This document shows, piece by piece, positions 53,609 through 63,447 of a stretch of DNA of 64,000 bases. The stretch spans positions 1 through 64,000 of the forward strand of contig JABABU010000036.1 in the NCBI GenBank assembly GCA_014238065.1, in the 5' to 3' direction. The translations under genes were made by a program, and so were the position numbers. Within the stretch, counting starts at the first letter, position 1. Every line of letters starts with the position of its first letter. Under the pieces are notes generated by a model. The model made no database searches. It saw nothing but the letters and a program-made list of their open reading frames with translations, and was not told the DNA's origin. Origin of the DNA: Actinomycetota bacterium (lineage in GTDB: Bacteria; Actinomycetota; Acidimicrobiia; Acidimicrobiales; Poriferisodalaceae).

Positions 53609-56493
53609 TGACGACCCGGCCACAAGCTCTGTCAGATCTCGACCAGCGCTCGGCGTTCATCGGGCGCCACATCGGCCCGTCCGACGCAGAGAAGCGCTTC
53701 ATGCTCGATCGTCTCGGTTACGACAGTCTCGACGATCTGATCGACGCAGCGGTACCAGGCGGGATCAGGTCCGAAGCCGCCATCGCTCTTCCAGGTGCGA
53801 CCACTGAACTCGAAGCACTCGCACGGCTGCGGGCGAGAGCCGACAGGAACATCGTTGCCACCTCGCTCATCGGCATGGGCTATTACAACACCTTCACGCC
53901 AGGCGTCATCGTTCGCCGCATTCTCGAAAGCCCAGCTTGGTACACCGCATACACGCCGTACCAGCCAGAGATCAGCCAGGGACGACTGGAGGCGTTGCTG
54001 AACTTCCAGACGATGGTCAGTGATCTGAGCGGACTCGACATGGCGAACGCATCGATGCTCGATGAGGGAACTGCGGCAGCCGAAGCCATGACGTTGGCCA
54101 GACGTCTCGACAAAACGGGGCGCGACACGTTCTTCGTGGACAGCGACTGCCATCCACAGACCGTCGACGTGATGCAAACAAGAGCACACCCACTCGGCAT
54201 CAAGGTGGTCGTTGGGGACCCGATGCGAGATCTCGTCGAGACAGAGCCCTACGGCTGCCTTCTGCAGTATCCGGGCACTTCTGGCAATGTCCACTCGGTC
54301 GAGGCACTCTCCGGCCTCACCGATCGCATGCACCAAGCCGGTGGCCGAGTGGCCGTCGCGGCAGACCTGCTCGCCCTGACCATGCTGACCCCGCCCGGCG
54401 AGTGGGGTGCCGACATCGTTGTCGGGTCAAGTCAACGGTTCGGTGTTCCCATGGGGTTCGGTGGGCCACACGCCGGTTTCATGGCCGTCAAGGACGCCCA
54501 CAAACGTGCGCTTCCAGGACGCCTCGTGGGTGTGAGCGTGGACAACAGCGGCCGACCTGCCATGCGCCTCGCTCTACAGACAAGGGAGCAGCACATCCGC
54601 CGCGAGAAGGCGACATCGAACATCTGCACCGCCCAGGTCCTTTTGGCAGTCATCGCATCGATGTATGCGGTGTATCACGGCCCCGAGGGACTCACCACGA
54701 TCGCCAGGCGAGTTCACCGCCTCACCTCGATCCTGGCAGCGGGGCTCCGCGAACATGGATTCGAGGTCGTCAACAACACCTGGTTCGACACCATCACGGT
54801 CAACGTCCCAGGGCGGGCGAAGAGCATCTCATGGGCCGCCTATGACGAAGGCATCAATCTGCGCCGCATCGGAACTGACACCCTCGGCATCAGTCTCGAC
54901 GAGACGACCACACCGGCCATCGTGAACTCGGTGTGGCGTGCATTCGGAATCGATGCTGCGGTGGCCGATCTCGAAGCCGAAGCTCCAGATGGCCTGCCGA
55001 CTGATGGGATCAGGACCACTGAGTTCATGCAGCATCCTGTGTTTCACAGCTATCGGTCAGAGACCGACATGCTTCGTTACATGAGGCGTCTGTCTGACAA
55101 GGACATCGCGCTCGACAACGCCATGATCCCGCTCGGTAGCTGCACGATGAAGTTGAACGCGACCACGGAGATGGAACCCGTCACGTGGCCGGAGTTCAGC
55201 GAGATCCACCCATTCGCCCCGCTTGACCAAGCGAGCGGGTACCTGCACATGATCCACGAACTCGAGGACATGCTCGTTGCCGTCACCGGCTACGACAAAG
55301 TAAGTCTGCAACCAAATGCAGGAAGCCAGGGAGAGTTCGCTGGGCTGTTGGCGATCAGGCACTACCACGAAGCAAACGGGCAGGCCGGGCGGGATGTCTG
55401 CATCATCCCCAGCAGCGCCCACGGCACCAACGCGGCCTCAGCGGTGATGGCAGGAATGCGCGTAGCCGTTGTGGCGTGCGATGACTTCGGGAACATCGAC
55501 GTCGATGACCTGAAGGCAAAGCTGTACGACCACGCCGACACCGTCGGCGCCCTCATGATCACCTATCCGTCGACGCACGGTGTGTTCGAAGAGGGCGTAT
55601 CCGAGATCTGTTCGCTGGTCCACGCAGCCGGCGGGCAGGTCTATGTCGACGGAGCAAACCTCAATGCGCTCGTCGGCCTCGCCCCTCCCGGCACCTGGGG
55701 TGGCGACGTCAGCCACTTGAATCTGCACAAGACGTTTTGCATCCCGCACGGCGGAGGTGGGCCTGGCGTCGGGCCAGTCGCCGTGAAAGAACACCTTGCT
55801 CCTTTCCTCCCAAATCATCCTCTGGTAGCTGCCGCTGGCCCCGACACAGGACCAGGAGCCGTGTCCGCCGCCCCCTGGGGCAGCGCCGGGATTCTGCCCA
55901 TACCGTGGATGTACATCACGCTGATGGGTGGCGAAGGCCTCGCCGAGGCAACAAGAGTTGCCATCCTCAACGCCAACTACATCGCTTCCAGGGTGAACGA
56001 CACGTTCCCTGTCCTCTACACAGGGCCCGGAGGTCTTGTAGCTCACGAGTGCATCGTCGACCTCCGTCATCTGAAAGACGTAGTGTCGGTCGACGATGTG
56101 GCGAAACGTCTCATCGATTACGGCTTCCACGCGCCAACCATGTCGTTTCCCGTGGCGGGAACGCTGATGATCGAGCCAACGGAGAGTGAAAGCCTCGACG
56201 AGCTCGACCGCTTCTGCGACGCCATGATCGCCATCCGAGCCGAGGTCGCCAAGATCGAAACCGGCACCTGGCCACAGACCGACAATCCACTCGTCAACGC
56301 TCCCCACACCGCAGAAGATCTACTCGCCGGAGACTGGGCCCACCCCTACAGCCGGGAGACCGCGGCATATCCGGTCGATTCGCTCAGAACCGACAAGTAC
56401 TGGGTGCCCGTGGGTCGTATCGACAACGGCTACGGCGACCGCAACCTCGTCTGCAGTTGCCCCGATCCGAGCGCCTTCGAGGACGTCGACTGA
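53605..56493 (+). CDS. gcvP: Glycine dehydrogenase (decarboxylating), P protein
   Basis: 962 residues, the full fused P-protein length. [17 protein letters not shown] and [18 protein letters not shown] start the first half; [20 protein letters not shown] and the second-half PLP motif [16 protein letters not shown] carry the Schiff-base Lys. [13 protein letters not shown] precedes the end. With GcvT (and GcvH, encoded elsewhere) it cleaves glycine to CO2, ammonia and a C1 unit. Confidence 0.95.
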   Translation: MMTTRPQALSDLDQRSAFIGRHIGPSDAEKRFMLDRLGYDSLDDLIDAAVPGGIRSEAAIALPGATTELEALARLRARADRNIVATSLIGMGYYNTFTPGVIVRRILESPAWYTAYTPYQPEISQGRLEALLNFQTMVSDLSGLDMANASMLDEGTAAAEAMTLARRLDKTGRDTFFVDSDCHPQTVDVMQTRAHPLGIKVVVGDPMRDLVETEPYGCLLQYPGTSGNVHSVEALSGLTDRMHQAGGRVAVAADLLALTMLTPPGEWGADIVVGSSQRFGVPMGFGGPHAGFMAVKDAHKRALPGRLVGVSVDNSGRPAMRLALQTREQHIRREKATSNICTAQVLLAVIASMYAVYHGPEGLTTIARRVHRLTSILAAGLREHGFEVVNNTWFDTITVNVPGRAKSISWAAYDEGINLRRIGTDTLGISLDETTTPAIVNSVWRAFGIDAAVADLEAEAPDGLPTDGIRTTEFMQHPVFHSYRSETDMLRYMRRLSDKDIALDNAMIPLGSCTMKLNATTEMEPVTWPEFSEIHPFAPLDQASGYLHMIHELEDMLVAVTGYDKVSLQPNAGSQGEFAGLLAIRHYHEANGQAGRDVCIIPSSAHGTNAASAVMAGMRVAVVACDDFGNIDVDDLKAKLYDHADTVGALMITYPSTHGVFEEGVSEICSLVHAAGGQVYVDGANLNALVGLAPPGTWGGDVSHLNLHKTFCIPHGGGGPGVGPVAVKEHLAPFLPNHPLVAAAGPDTGPGAVSAAPWGSAGILPIPWMYITLMGGEGLAEATRVAILNANYIASRVNDTFPVLYTGPGGLVAHECIVDLRHLKDVVSVDDVAKRLIDYGFHAPTMSFPVAGTLMIEPTESESLDELDRFCDAMIAIRAEVAKIETGTWPQTDNPLVNAPHTAEDLLAGDWAHPYSRETAAYPVDSLRTDKYWVPVGRIDNGYGDRNLVCSCPDPSAFEDVD

Positions 56494-56593
56494 GTGGCTT
56501 CCCAGACTCATCCCTCCGCCCCCGGAAGAAAGGATGCCGGTACCGGACCCGAGGATGGCGGGTTCACCCACCGACAGCCGACCGACGTCGATC

Positions 56594-56740
56594 GTGAAGG
56601 TTGCCGACGAGGGAGATCTATTTGGCCGCCACGCCAATCCGGCAACGCTGGTCACAGACAAGGCAGCTGGCGGCAAAATTCTCGTGAGTAGCGCCGTGAG
56701 CGACATCATCGCGTCGCCGCGGCGACCTCTCATTCGGTGA
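56594..56740 (+). pseudogene. Fragment of a class III adenylate/guanylate cyclase
   Basis: A short frame after gcvP reads VKVADEGDLFGRHANPATL, then VTDKAAGGKILVSSAVSDII. This matches the end of the cyclase catalytic domain, which in family members runs DLFGxxVNLAARL...A..GxILVSxAV. The conserved Asn is retained but the following AAR, whose Arg is catalytic, reads ATL, and no upstream cyclase sequence remains (gcvP ends first). It is a gene fossil. Confidence 0.6.
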
Positions 56741-56853
56741 ACCAAAGATCACTGAACTGACAAGGTCCGCAGGAACGCACCCGGTGTATCCCTCCAGCAC
56801 GCCTATACGCCGCCGCTCCGGCTCTTGAATCGCTGGCGACAACTCGAAGCATC

Positions 56854-56859
56854 TACGCT
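56854..56859 (+). promoter_or_regulatory. Candidate -10 hexamer TACGCT (dioxygenase gene)
   Basis: TANNNT match 8 nt before the ATG at 56868. Confidence 0.4.
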
Positions 56860-56867
56860 GTCGCGCC

Positions 56868-57791
56868 ATGGAAGGACCTGTCTCGACTGCCGACGTGGAT
56901 GAAGCCATCGAACTCTGGCGGAACCGCGGCTGGGTCATCGTCGACGGCCTCGTCCCGACCGCCGACATCGACGACGCAGTCGAGTCAGACCTCTGGGATG
57001 TGCTCCCCCGGCCCGACGACTTTCACGCTGACCCAGAGCGGTACATGCCCGAATTCGTGGGCGACAGCGTCGATGTGCAGCTTGGTCGAGAGGAAACGCC
57101 AGGTGAGGGACAATCGTTCAGGCTGCGCCAGTTCCTCGGCCACCGTCACATGCCATACCCGGGCACAGGAAAGTTGAACCGACTCACAGTGCATCGGAAC
57201 GTGGTCGATTTCGCGAAACGGTGCATGCGCAGTGACGACCTTCGCATCTACCAAACCCGCATCTGGGGCAAGTACACCGGCGTGACGAACTACTCGCAGC
57301 CATTCCATCAGGACAGAAATCACAACATCGTCCCAGACCGCCTCGAGCAGGACTGGTGGAACCTGGAAGGTTTCCTGTACCTGTCCGACGTCGACGACGG
57401 GGTGGCGCCCACCCAGATTCATGGCACAGGGGTCCAGCCCGACCCGGAGGCCGGCCACCCCGCATCTGGCATCCGCGGGAGCTACCTCGCCTATCGGCCC
57501 GACGTATGGCACAGGGGTGTCGATCTGACCCGACCTGGCGGATCGCGGTTCCTGATGAACGTCGCATTCAAGCACGCAGGCCACGACTGGATCGGCTACG
57601 ACAACCCGCAACCGAAGAGCAACCAGCCGATGTGGTGCAAGTTCGCTGCTTCCTGCACACCCGCTGAACTAGCCCTGTTCGGAGCACCGCTTCCGGGCCA
57701 TCCGTACTGGACCCGAGACCTCGTCGATGCGATGGCGATCCGGTACCGCGGCCTCGACGTCAGGCCATGGATCGAAGCACTCGACGACTGA
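56868..57791 (+). CDS. Phytanoyl-CoA dioxygenase (PhyH) family Fe(II)/2-oxoglutarate dioxygenase
   Basis: 307 residues. The facial triad is seen as FHQDRNH (His147, Asp149) and DVWHRGVD (His215); GSRFLMNVAF supplies Arg227, which in family members binds the 2-oxoglutarate carboxylate. The remainder follows the double-stranded beta-helix fold. It hydroxylates an unknown, likely hydrophobic or small molecule. No partner genes are adjacent. Confidence 0.85.
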   Translation: MEGPVSTADVDEAIELWRNRGWVIVDGLVPTADIDDAVESDLWDVLPRPDDFHADPERYMPEFVGDSVDVQLGREETPGEGQSFRLRQFLGHRHMPYPGTGKLNRLTVHRNVVDFAKRCMRSDDLRIYQTRIWGKYTGVTNYSQPFHQDRNHNIVPDRLEQDWWNLEGFLYLSDVDDGVAPTQIHGTGVQPDPEAGHPASGIRGSYLAYRPDVWHRGVDLTRPGGSRFLMNVAFKHAGHDWIGYDNPQPKSNQPMWCKFAASCTPAELALFGAPLPGHPYWTRDLVDAMAIRYRGLDVRPWIEALDD

Positions 57792-57800
57792 AGTCCTGAC

Positions 57801-57941
57801 TCAGTCGCCAGTTGTCCCATCGATCGACTCACGAACCAGATCGGCGTGTCGGCAAAACCGGAAGCGCTCCTCGACCATGTGAGCGATGATTCCGCAGAGC
57901 TTCATGTCCGCGCCATCGAGGTGTTGAACTGTCTGACGCGC
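57801..57941 (-). pseudogene. C-terminal remnant of a DUF664/DinB-type protein
   Basis: The frame ARQTVQHLDGADMKLCGII continues AHMVEERFRFCRHADLVRES and IDGTTGD. This is the highly typical end of DUF664/DinB-family proteins (RWILVHMIEETARHNGHAD, LLRExIDG). In the reading direction it starts immediately after a stop, and another frame upstream reads HTLTHAERVRQF, so the gene has shifted frame. It is a fossil in the gap between the dioxygenase and the serine hydrolase; the rest of the 394-base gap shows no gene. Confidence 0.6.
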
Positions 57942-58185
57942 TCAGCGTGGGTGAGGGTATGAGCCTGATGAAACTCCCCGTCGTTGACGCGACCCAGTCG
58001 GTCTCGCCCAGGCGAGGGTCGAGGCTTTCCAGAGGCGGACCGCTCCGCGAAGCTTCCACGACGGTCGACGCCTCATAGCTGCCGGCAGCTCCTGGGACGA
58101 ACTGCGCTGCAGCGCGCAATTACCCTGCCCGGGCACCGCCGTCGGTAGTGTCTCTGAGACATTCATCACACCCGGGAGCGGTGCA

Positions 58186-59379
58186 TTGCCTTCCCCCATC
58201 TTCGACGACGTCGATGCGCGCATGCAGTGGTACGTCGACCGGGGAATTCTGTCGTGCGTCGCGACCACCGTGCTCGCTGGCACCGACATCGTCCATCAAT
58301 CTCGACACGGCTACATGGACATCGAAACGCGGACGCCGCTACGAGATGACGCCGTGTATCGGATCTACTCGAACACGAAGATCATCACCTCCGTTGCGCT
58401 GATGATGCTCCACGAACAGGGTCGATTCGGCCTTGATGACCCCGTCGCTACATACATCCCCGCGTTCACAGACATGAACGTGCTGTGTCCCGGAGCGACA
58501 TCGATGCACGACCATCGTCCTGCGACACGAGAGATGACTGTCAGGCACGTGTTGAGCCACAGCGCCGGCCTGTCGTACGGTTTCCTCGATCCGGAGGGGA
58601 TGGTCGACTCGACCTACATCGAACGGGGACTTGCGCTAGCAGCTCTCCGGAGCATCACGCTCGAGGAACTGTGTGTTCGCCTCGGCGAGATTCCGTTGTG
58701 CAACGAGCCAGGCACGACTTGGCGATACAGCTTCGGTACCGACGTGTGCGCCAGGCTCGTCGAAGTGCTGAGTGGTCAGCGATTCGACGCCTATCTCGAG
58801 CAGCACATCTTTGAACCGCTCGCCATGGTCGACACCGGCTTCACCGTGCCAGAAGACAAGCTCGAACGGCTCACGACGATGTATGCCCCACAGAATTTCC
58901 TGGCACCGATGGAACCGGGGCTGACCGTTGTCGATCACCGAAACTTCACCGAATACCGGGGAAACCGCGCCTTTCTGTCAGGCGGCGCCGGCCTCGTTTC
59001 GACCATGGCCGACTACACGCGGTTCTTGCAGATGATCGTCAACGGCGGGACTTGGAATGGGGTGAAGATCCTCGACGAGGCCACCCTCGCGCTCATGTGC
59101 ACCAACCAACTTCCTGCAGGGGTCGAGGTCAACCTCCAGCGCTGGCCGATGACCGACAACGTGTTCGGCCTCGGGTTCGCATTGAAGACCGCACCCGCCC
59201 GAGGGGAGCCTGATGCCGCCATCGGTGAATACCACTGGGGCGGTATGGCCGGGACCCACTCGTGGATGGCGCCAGACGCCGGCATCGCAGCCCTCTGCTT
59301 CACCCAGAGGATGCCGGGTTTCTGGCACCCGTTCAGCCACGATTTCAAACGCCTTACCTACGAAGCGACAACTGGATAG
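58186..59379 (+). CDS. Serine beta-lactamase-fold hydrolase (class C / EstB-like)
   Basis: A TTG start at 58186 follows GGGAGCGG. 397 residues. IYSNTKIITSVALMM gives the SxxK motif (Ser-Asn-Thr-Lys), and YSFGTDVCARLVEVLSG the Tyr motif (YxF). HWGGMAGTHSWMAPDAG occupies the third-motif position (HxG-like). It belongs to the beta-lactamase/esterase (PF00144) superfamily; it could be an esterase or a penicillin-binding-like protein. No signal peptide is seen. Confidence 0.85.
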   Translation: MPSPIFDDVDARMQWYVDRGILSCVATTVLAGTDIVHQSRHGYMDIETRTPLRDDAVYRIYSNTKIITSVALMMLHEQGRFGLDDPVATYIPAFTDMNVLCPGATSMHDHRPATREMTVRHVLSHSAGLSYGFLDPEGMVDSTYIERGLALAALRSITLEELCVRLGEIPLCNEPGTTWRYSFGTDVCARLVEVLSGQRFDAYLEQHIFEPLAMVDTGFTVPEDKLERLTTMYAPQNFLAPMEPGLTVVDHRNFTEYRGNRAFLSGGAGLVSTMADYTRFLQMIVNGGTWNGVKILDEATLALMCTNQLPAGVEVNLQRWPMTDNVFGLGFALKTAPARGEPDAAIGEYHWGGMAGTHSWMAPDAGIAALCFTQRMPGFWHPFSHDFKRLTYEATTG

Positions 59380-59387
59380 TCACGCCA

Positions 59388-60320
59388 ATGCCCACCTACG
59401 AACCACACATGCCCAGGATCGTCGATCCGACTGGTGTCGAAGGGTCACCCGACCCCCGTCCGATGCCGGTCTCGACCGCCGACAGTCGTGCGTCGACGGT
59501 TGAGGAAACCGAGGGGGAACCGCTCGTCGACTTCGAGGGGACCTCGAACCCCTACATCGACTACCAGAGCATCGATCTGCTGCTTTCGCTACAGCACCCA
59601 CGTAGCCCCGGCTACGACGAGATGTGTTTCATCGTCATGGGCCAGGTCAAAGAACTCCTCTTCCGCGGTCTTCACTTCGAACTCGCCAACGCGCAGGTTC
59701 AGGTCCGCGAGGACTCGATCGAGAACGCGCTCGAGATCCTCGGCAGGGCCGTGACCATGATGGGATACGTGACATCGTCGTGGGACGTGCTGTCGACCAT
59801 CACCTCTGAAGGCTTCAGTCAGTTTCGCGACACCCTCGGCACCGCGTCGGGTCAGCTCTCGTTTATGTACCGCCACGTCGAGTTCGTGCTCGGCAACAAG
59901 AGCGAGCGCCTGGCCAGCGCCCACCGGAACGTGCCACACGTCTGGCCAGCGATCCAGGCTGCCTTGAACTCGCCCAGCCTCTACGACGACGTCATCGCGC
60001 TGCTGGCAAGGAGGGGACACGAGATCGAAGCAGTGGCCCTCGATCGAGACTGGTCACAGCCATATCAGTCCAACGCCTCGGTCGAGGCCGCGTGGCGCGC
60101 GATCTACGCCGACGCGCGGGCGGACAACCTGCTCTATCGACTCGGTGAGGCGCTCACATCGTTCGATCAGCAATTCTCCGTCTACAGATGGCGCCACTTC
60201 GTGTCGGTGGAGCGAATCATCGGCTTCAAGCCAGGAACCGGTGGTTCGTCCGGGGTTGGCTGGCTCGAAGCCGTCACCCATCACCGGTTCTTTCCGGAAC
60301 TGTGGGCCATTCGAACCTAG
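59388..60320 (+). CDS. Tryptophan 2,3-dioxygenase family protein (distal His replaced)
   Basis: 310 residues. HPRSPGYDEMCFIVMGQVKE, FSQFRDTLGTASGQLSFMYR and WRHFVSVERIIGFKPGTGGS follow the TDO fold; His270 in WRHF is the proximal heme ligand of relatives. In TDO the segment before DE carries the active-site His (X. campestris His55); here it is Tyr76 (GYDEM). Heme binding is likely, but ordinary TDO catalysis may not be. No kynurenine-pathway genes are adjacent. Confidence 0.8.
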   Translation: MPTYEPHMPRIVDPTGVEGSPDPRPMPVSTADSRASTVEETEGEPLVDFEGTSNPYIDYQSIDLLLSLQHPRSPGYDEMCFIVMGQVKELLFRGLHFELANAQVQVREDSIENALEILGRAVTMMGYVTSSWDVLSTITSEGFSQFRDTLGTASGQLSFMYRHVEFVLGNKSERLASAHRNVPHVWPAIQAALNSPSLYDDVIALLARRGHEIEAVALDRDWSQPYQSNASVEAAWRAIYADARADNLLYRLGEALTSFDQQFSVYRWRHFVSVERIIGFKPGTGGSSGVGWLEAVTHHRFFPELWAIRT

Positions 60321-60446
60321 ATCGGGGCGGTTCGAGAGGCCCATCCGGTTTGGACCGCGCTCTGAAGACCATCGCAAGTCCGAACTTCGGTCCGATCCGG
60401 GTCGAGGACTGTCAATGCGACTCGACGGCTAACCGCTCGAGCAGAT

Positions 60447-60853
60447 TCAGTCAGAACACACGAAAAGACGTTCCCATTCGCGCCCTCGGCACGCGCCGGC
60501 ATGGGCAACGCCCCAGTCGCCGTGAACATTCCGCGCGATTCCGCTGAGAATGTCGACGAACTCGGCAATACCCTCCGGGTCAGTGGCTGGGCGCGGTTCA
60601 CCGACACAAGGTCGTCGAGGTGCAAGAACACTTCTATGAGGCGAGTCCTGCAGAAATCGTCAAGGGTCAACATTCGTCCCCCAAGCGCACCGACGAGTCG
60701 ATCCCCCGGCTCAACGGCCAGTCGCTCAGTCAGCTGAGCAGCAAGCGACGAGCACTTGCGTGCCATGGCCTCGTGACCGATCTGCGACGCCATCAGCTCC
60801 GCTGACGATTCCACAGCTTCGACCACCAGTGACCGAACGCGCACCGAGTCCAT
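60447..60853 (-). pseudogene. Frameshifted MDMPI-like (mycothiol-dependent) protein
   Basis: From ATG 60853 (MDSVRVRSLVVEAVE) the frame reads DDFCRTRLIEVFLHLDDLVSV, the core of maleylpyruvate-isomerase-type proteins. After a one-base shift near 60600 it reads EPRPATDPEGIAEFVDILSG, IARNVHGDWGVAHA and ends near FVCSD at 60447. The pieces together look like one MDMPI-type gene; unshifted continuation is not protein-like. Most of the conserved N-terminal domain is missing, so the gene is probably decayed. A base-call error could contribute. Confidence 0.6.
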
Positions 60854-60912
60854 GGTCGAACCGTAGCCAGTCCATCGACTGAAGCCGGGCACGGCATAGG
60901 CAGCGCTCTCGC

Positions 60913-60918
60913 TAACGT
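60913..60918 (+). promoter_or_regulatory. Candidate -10 hexamer TAACGT (nucleoside hydrolase gene)
   Basis: TANNNT match 7 nt before the GTG at 60926; chosen start of the nucleoside hydrolase. Confidence 0.45.
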
Positions 60919-60925
60919 GCTTCGT

Positions 60926-61849
60926 GTGACAGCTCCGAAGATGATCCTCGACTGCGATCCTGGACATGATGACGCCATGGCGATCCTGCTGGCCGGTGTG
61001 CACGCCGAGTTACTCGGGATCACCAGCGTTTCCGGCAACGCGCCGCTCGCCGCAACGACTCGGAATGCGCTCCTGGTCGCTCAGATCGCCGACATCGACG
61101 TGTCGGTCCATGCAGGCGCCGCTCGTCCGATGATGATCGAGCCCAAACACGCCGGTCATGTCCATGGGGAGTCAGGCCTCGATGGGCCGGTGCTGCCCGA
61201 ACTCACCAGAACCGTCGACTCGCATGACGCGGTCTCGTTCATCATCGAGACGGTCCGCTCGACCGACGACGTCTGGCTGGTGCCCGTTGGACCCATGACC
61301 AACATCGCGCTGGCGATTCGACAAGCGCCTGACATCGTCGACAAGGTTGCCGGCATTTCGTTCATGGGCGGTTCGACCGGTCCTGGCAATGTCACGGCAG
61401 CCGCAGAGTTCAACATCTGGGCCGATCCGCACGCAGCGCGGATCGTGTTGTCCTCAGGTGTCCCGAAGATCATCATGGCCGGCCTCAACCTCACCAAGCA
61501 GTATGTGTTCGGACCCGAACTGGCGACCAGAATGCTGGCTCTTGGAACTTCCACCGGCAAGTTCTGTGGCGAGGTCATCGGAAGCTACATCGACGCAGCG
61601 ACTCGGCTGCGGGCCTCGAACGAAGCCCACCTTCACGACCCGTGCGCAGTCCTGGCCATCACGCACCCCCACTTGTTCGAGACCTCACGCCATCACGTAG
61701 ACGTATCGACGGGGCGCGTCACAGTGGGGATGACCGTTGTCGATCAACGCGGCTACGGCGGAGCGGAGCCGAACGTCGATGTCCTCAGCACCATCGACAG
61801 AGCGCCAGCAGTCGAAGTGCTCCTCGACGCCATCGCGACCTACAGGTGA
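60926..61849 (+). CDS. Inosine-uridine nucleoside hydrolase family protein
   Basis: A GTG at 60926 (VTAPKMILDCDPGHDDAM) is preferred because TAACGT lies 7 nt before it; GTG 60917 is less likely. 307 residues. DCDPGHDDAMAILLAG is the Ca-binding signature, followed by VPVGPMTNIALAIRQ, EFNIWADPHAARIV and HDPCAVLAITHP. It hydrolyses the N-glycosidic bond of ribonucleosides in salvage. The specificity is unknown. Confidence 0.9.
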   Translation: MTAPKMILDCDPGHDDAMAILLAGVHAELLGITSVSGNAPLAATTRNALLVAQIADIDVSVHAGAARPMMIEPKHAGHVHGESGLDGPVLPELTRTVDSHDAVSFIIETVRSTDDVWLVPVGPMTNIALAIRQAPDIVDKVAGISFMGGSTGPGNVTAAAEFNIWADPHAARIVLSSGVPKIIMAGLNLTKQYVFGPELATRMLALGTSTGKFCGEVIGSYIDAATRLRASNEAHLHDPCAVLAITHPHLFETSRHHVDVSTGRVTVGMTVVDQRGYGGAEPNVDVLSTIDRAPAVEVLLDAIATYR

Positions 61850-61862
61850 GCAACGTCGTTTC

Positions 61863-62855
61863 ATGAGCACGGCCGACCACGTCATCCAGCTGACCGACGC
61901 CGACTGGCTCCGGCACGGTAAGAAGCTCGCGGCCGACCACCCCGACGCGACGTGGTTGATCGTCGACTCCGAGAGGCTCACCATGGACCACGAACTCGTC
62001 GACTGGGGTGCTGCCCGCCCAACGGTTGCGTGGTTCGGGTTCGACGGTTTGCAATCGTCCGCCCGACGACGACACTTCCAACTGGCCCGAACCGCCCCGA
62101 GCCTTCAGTTCGCTCTCACCTCATATGCGGGTCTCGATGACGAGTTCTGGAAGGAGCTACACAGCAACGGAACGCTCGTCACCAACGCACATCTGTCTGG
62201 TCCTCCGATCTCACAGTTCATCCTGGCAAGAGTGCTCGAGCACTATCACCAGCCGGCGAGGCTCGCCGCGACGAGGGGCGCGAAGCAATGGTCCCATCAG
62301 CCCTATCGAGAGATCGACGAGTCGACCTGGATCGTGGTCGGACTCGGTGCCATCGGGACGGGCGTTGCTCGCAAGGCATCGGGCTGCGGGGCCCATGTCA
62401 TCGGCGTCCGGCGCGCGGTGACCGGCGATGAGGCCCAGGTCGACGAAGCCATCACGCTCGATCAGTTGCCCGACCGGTTGCCGGAGGCCGACGTCGTCGT
62501 GTTCGCGGTGCCGGACTCGCCCGCAACCACCGACCTCGTCGATGCCGCGTTTCTAGCCGCGATGAGACGGGATGCTGCACTCGTCAACGTCGGTCGAGGG
62601 TCACTGATCGTCGAGGACGACCTGCTCGCAGCCCTCGATGCCGACGAGATCGGCGTCGCCATCCTCGATGTGGCCCGCGAAGAGCCACTGCCCGACACTC
62701 ACCGGTTCTGGGACCATCCGAAGGTGATGTTCTCACCCCACACCTCGGCTGGCGGACTGAATCGCCACGGTCGCTCGGCTCAGCTCTTCAGTGACAACCT
62801 GAGCCGAATCTTCAACGACGAAACCCCGGAGAATCCATATTTCTCCCCCGCCTGA
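61863..62855 (+). CDS. D-isomer-specific 2-hydroxyacid dehydrogenase
   Basis: 330 residues, 13 nt after the previous stop. VVGLGAIGTGVARKASGCGA is the NAD loop; NVGRGSLIVEDDLLAAL carries the substrate Arg motif; HPKVMFSPHTSAGGL the catalytic His. It belongs to the D-3-phosphoglycerate/glyoxylate reductase group. Substrate unknown. Probably in one transcript with the nucleoside hydrolase. Confidence 0.88.
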   Translation: MSTADHVIQLTDADWLRHGKKLAADHPDATWLIVDSERLTMDHELVDWGAARPTVAWFGFDGLQSSARRRHFQLARTAPSLQFALTSYAGLDDEFWKELHSNGTLVTNAHLSGPPISQFILARVLEHYHQPARLAATRGAKQWSHQPYREIDESTWIVVGLGAIGTGVARKASGCGAHVIGVRRAVTGDEAQVDEAITLDQLPDRLPEADVVVFAVPDSPATTDLVDAAFLAAMRRDAALVNVGRGSLIVEDDLLAALDADEIGVAILDVAREEPLPDTHRFWDHPKVMFSPHTSAGGLNRHGRSAQLFSDNLSRIFNDETPENPYFSPA

Positions 62856-62874
62856 GTCCTGCCAATGAGCCTTC

Positions 62875-63447
62875 TCAGTCGATGAGACCGAGTTCCCAAC
62901 AACGACCGACCACCTCATCGAGACGGTCACTTGGTATGTCAGCAACGTCGTAGCTGTCGCCGAAACTGGCGTAGCTCGGCCGTGAGCCACGTGGGGCGAT
63001 GTCGGTTCTCGGCATCGAGAGGTTCAGCGTCGCGTTCTCGTACTCCTCTTCGCTGAGCTCGACGTAGTCCTCGTAGATGATCTCGCCGGCCTCCTCGCGA
63101 TCCCACAACTCTTCGGCCAGGGCCTGGCAGCGGGGCGCAGCCGGAGCCGCTGGCACCTCGACAGAGACCGAGACGGCGACGGAGCGACCCTTGTCGGTGG
63201 CTTCCTCCTTCTGCACTGCTGTCATCGGCGTCACCGGCTCGTTCCCCGGCGCCGACAAGTCATCCGCGACGAACGGGGCGTCGTCCGGCGTCGACTTGTC
63301 GAAGCTCATGTCGGACGCGATGGCATCTGAGACGACGTTGGGTGCCGTGTAATGTCCTACTGGCATGGCCTGGAGCCCTGCCACAACGATGAGGGCCGAC
63401 GCGAAACCAATCGAGGAAGCGGCGAGATTGCCGCGAGATGCGCTCAT
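62875..63447 (-). CDS. Hypothetical membrane-anchored secreted protein (DUF1501 partner)
   Basis: 190 residues. The N-terminus LAASSIGFASALIVVAGLQA could be a signal or anchor, followed by a linker of Ser/Asp/Pro and a C-terminal region with acidic repeats (YVELSEEEYENATLNLSM). No family was recognised. It follows the DUF1501 gene by a 4-nt overlap, so the two should be made together; in many bacteria DUF1501 proteins are paired with another secreted gene. Confidence 0.5.
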   Translation of the reverse strand: MSASRGNLAASSIGFASALIVVAGLQAMPVGHYTAPNVVSDAIASDMSFDKSTPDDAPFVADDLSAPGNEPVTPMTAVQKEEATDKGRSVAVSVSVEVPAAPAAPRCQALAEELWDREEAGEIIYEDYVELSEEEYENATLNLSMPRTDIAPRGSRPSYASFGDSYDVADIPSDRLDEVVGRCWELGLID

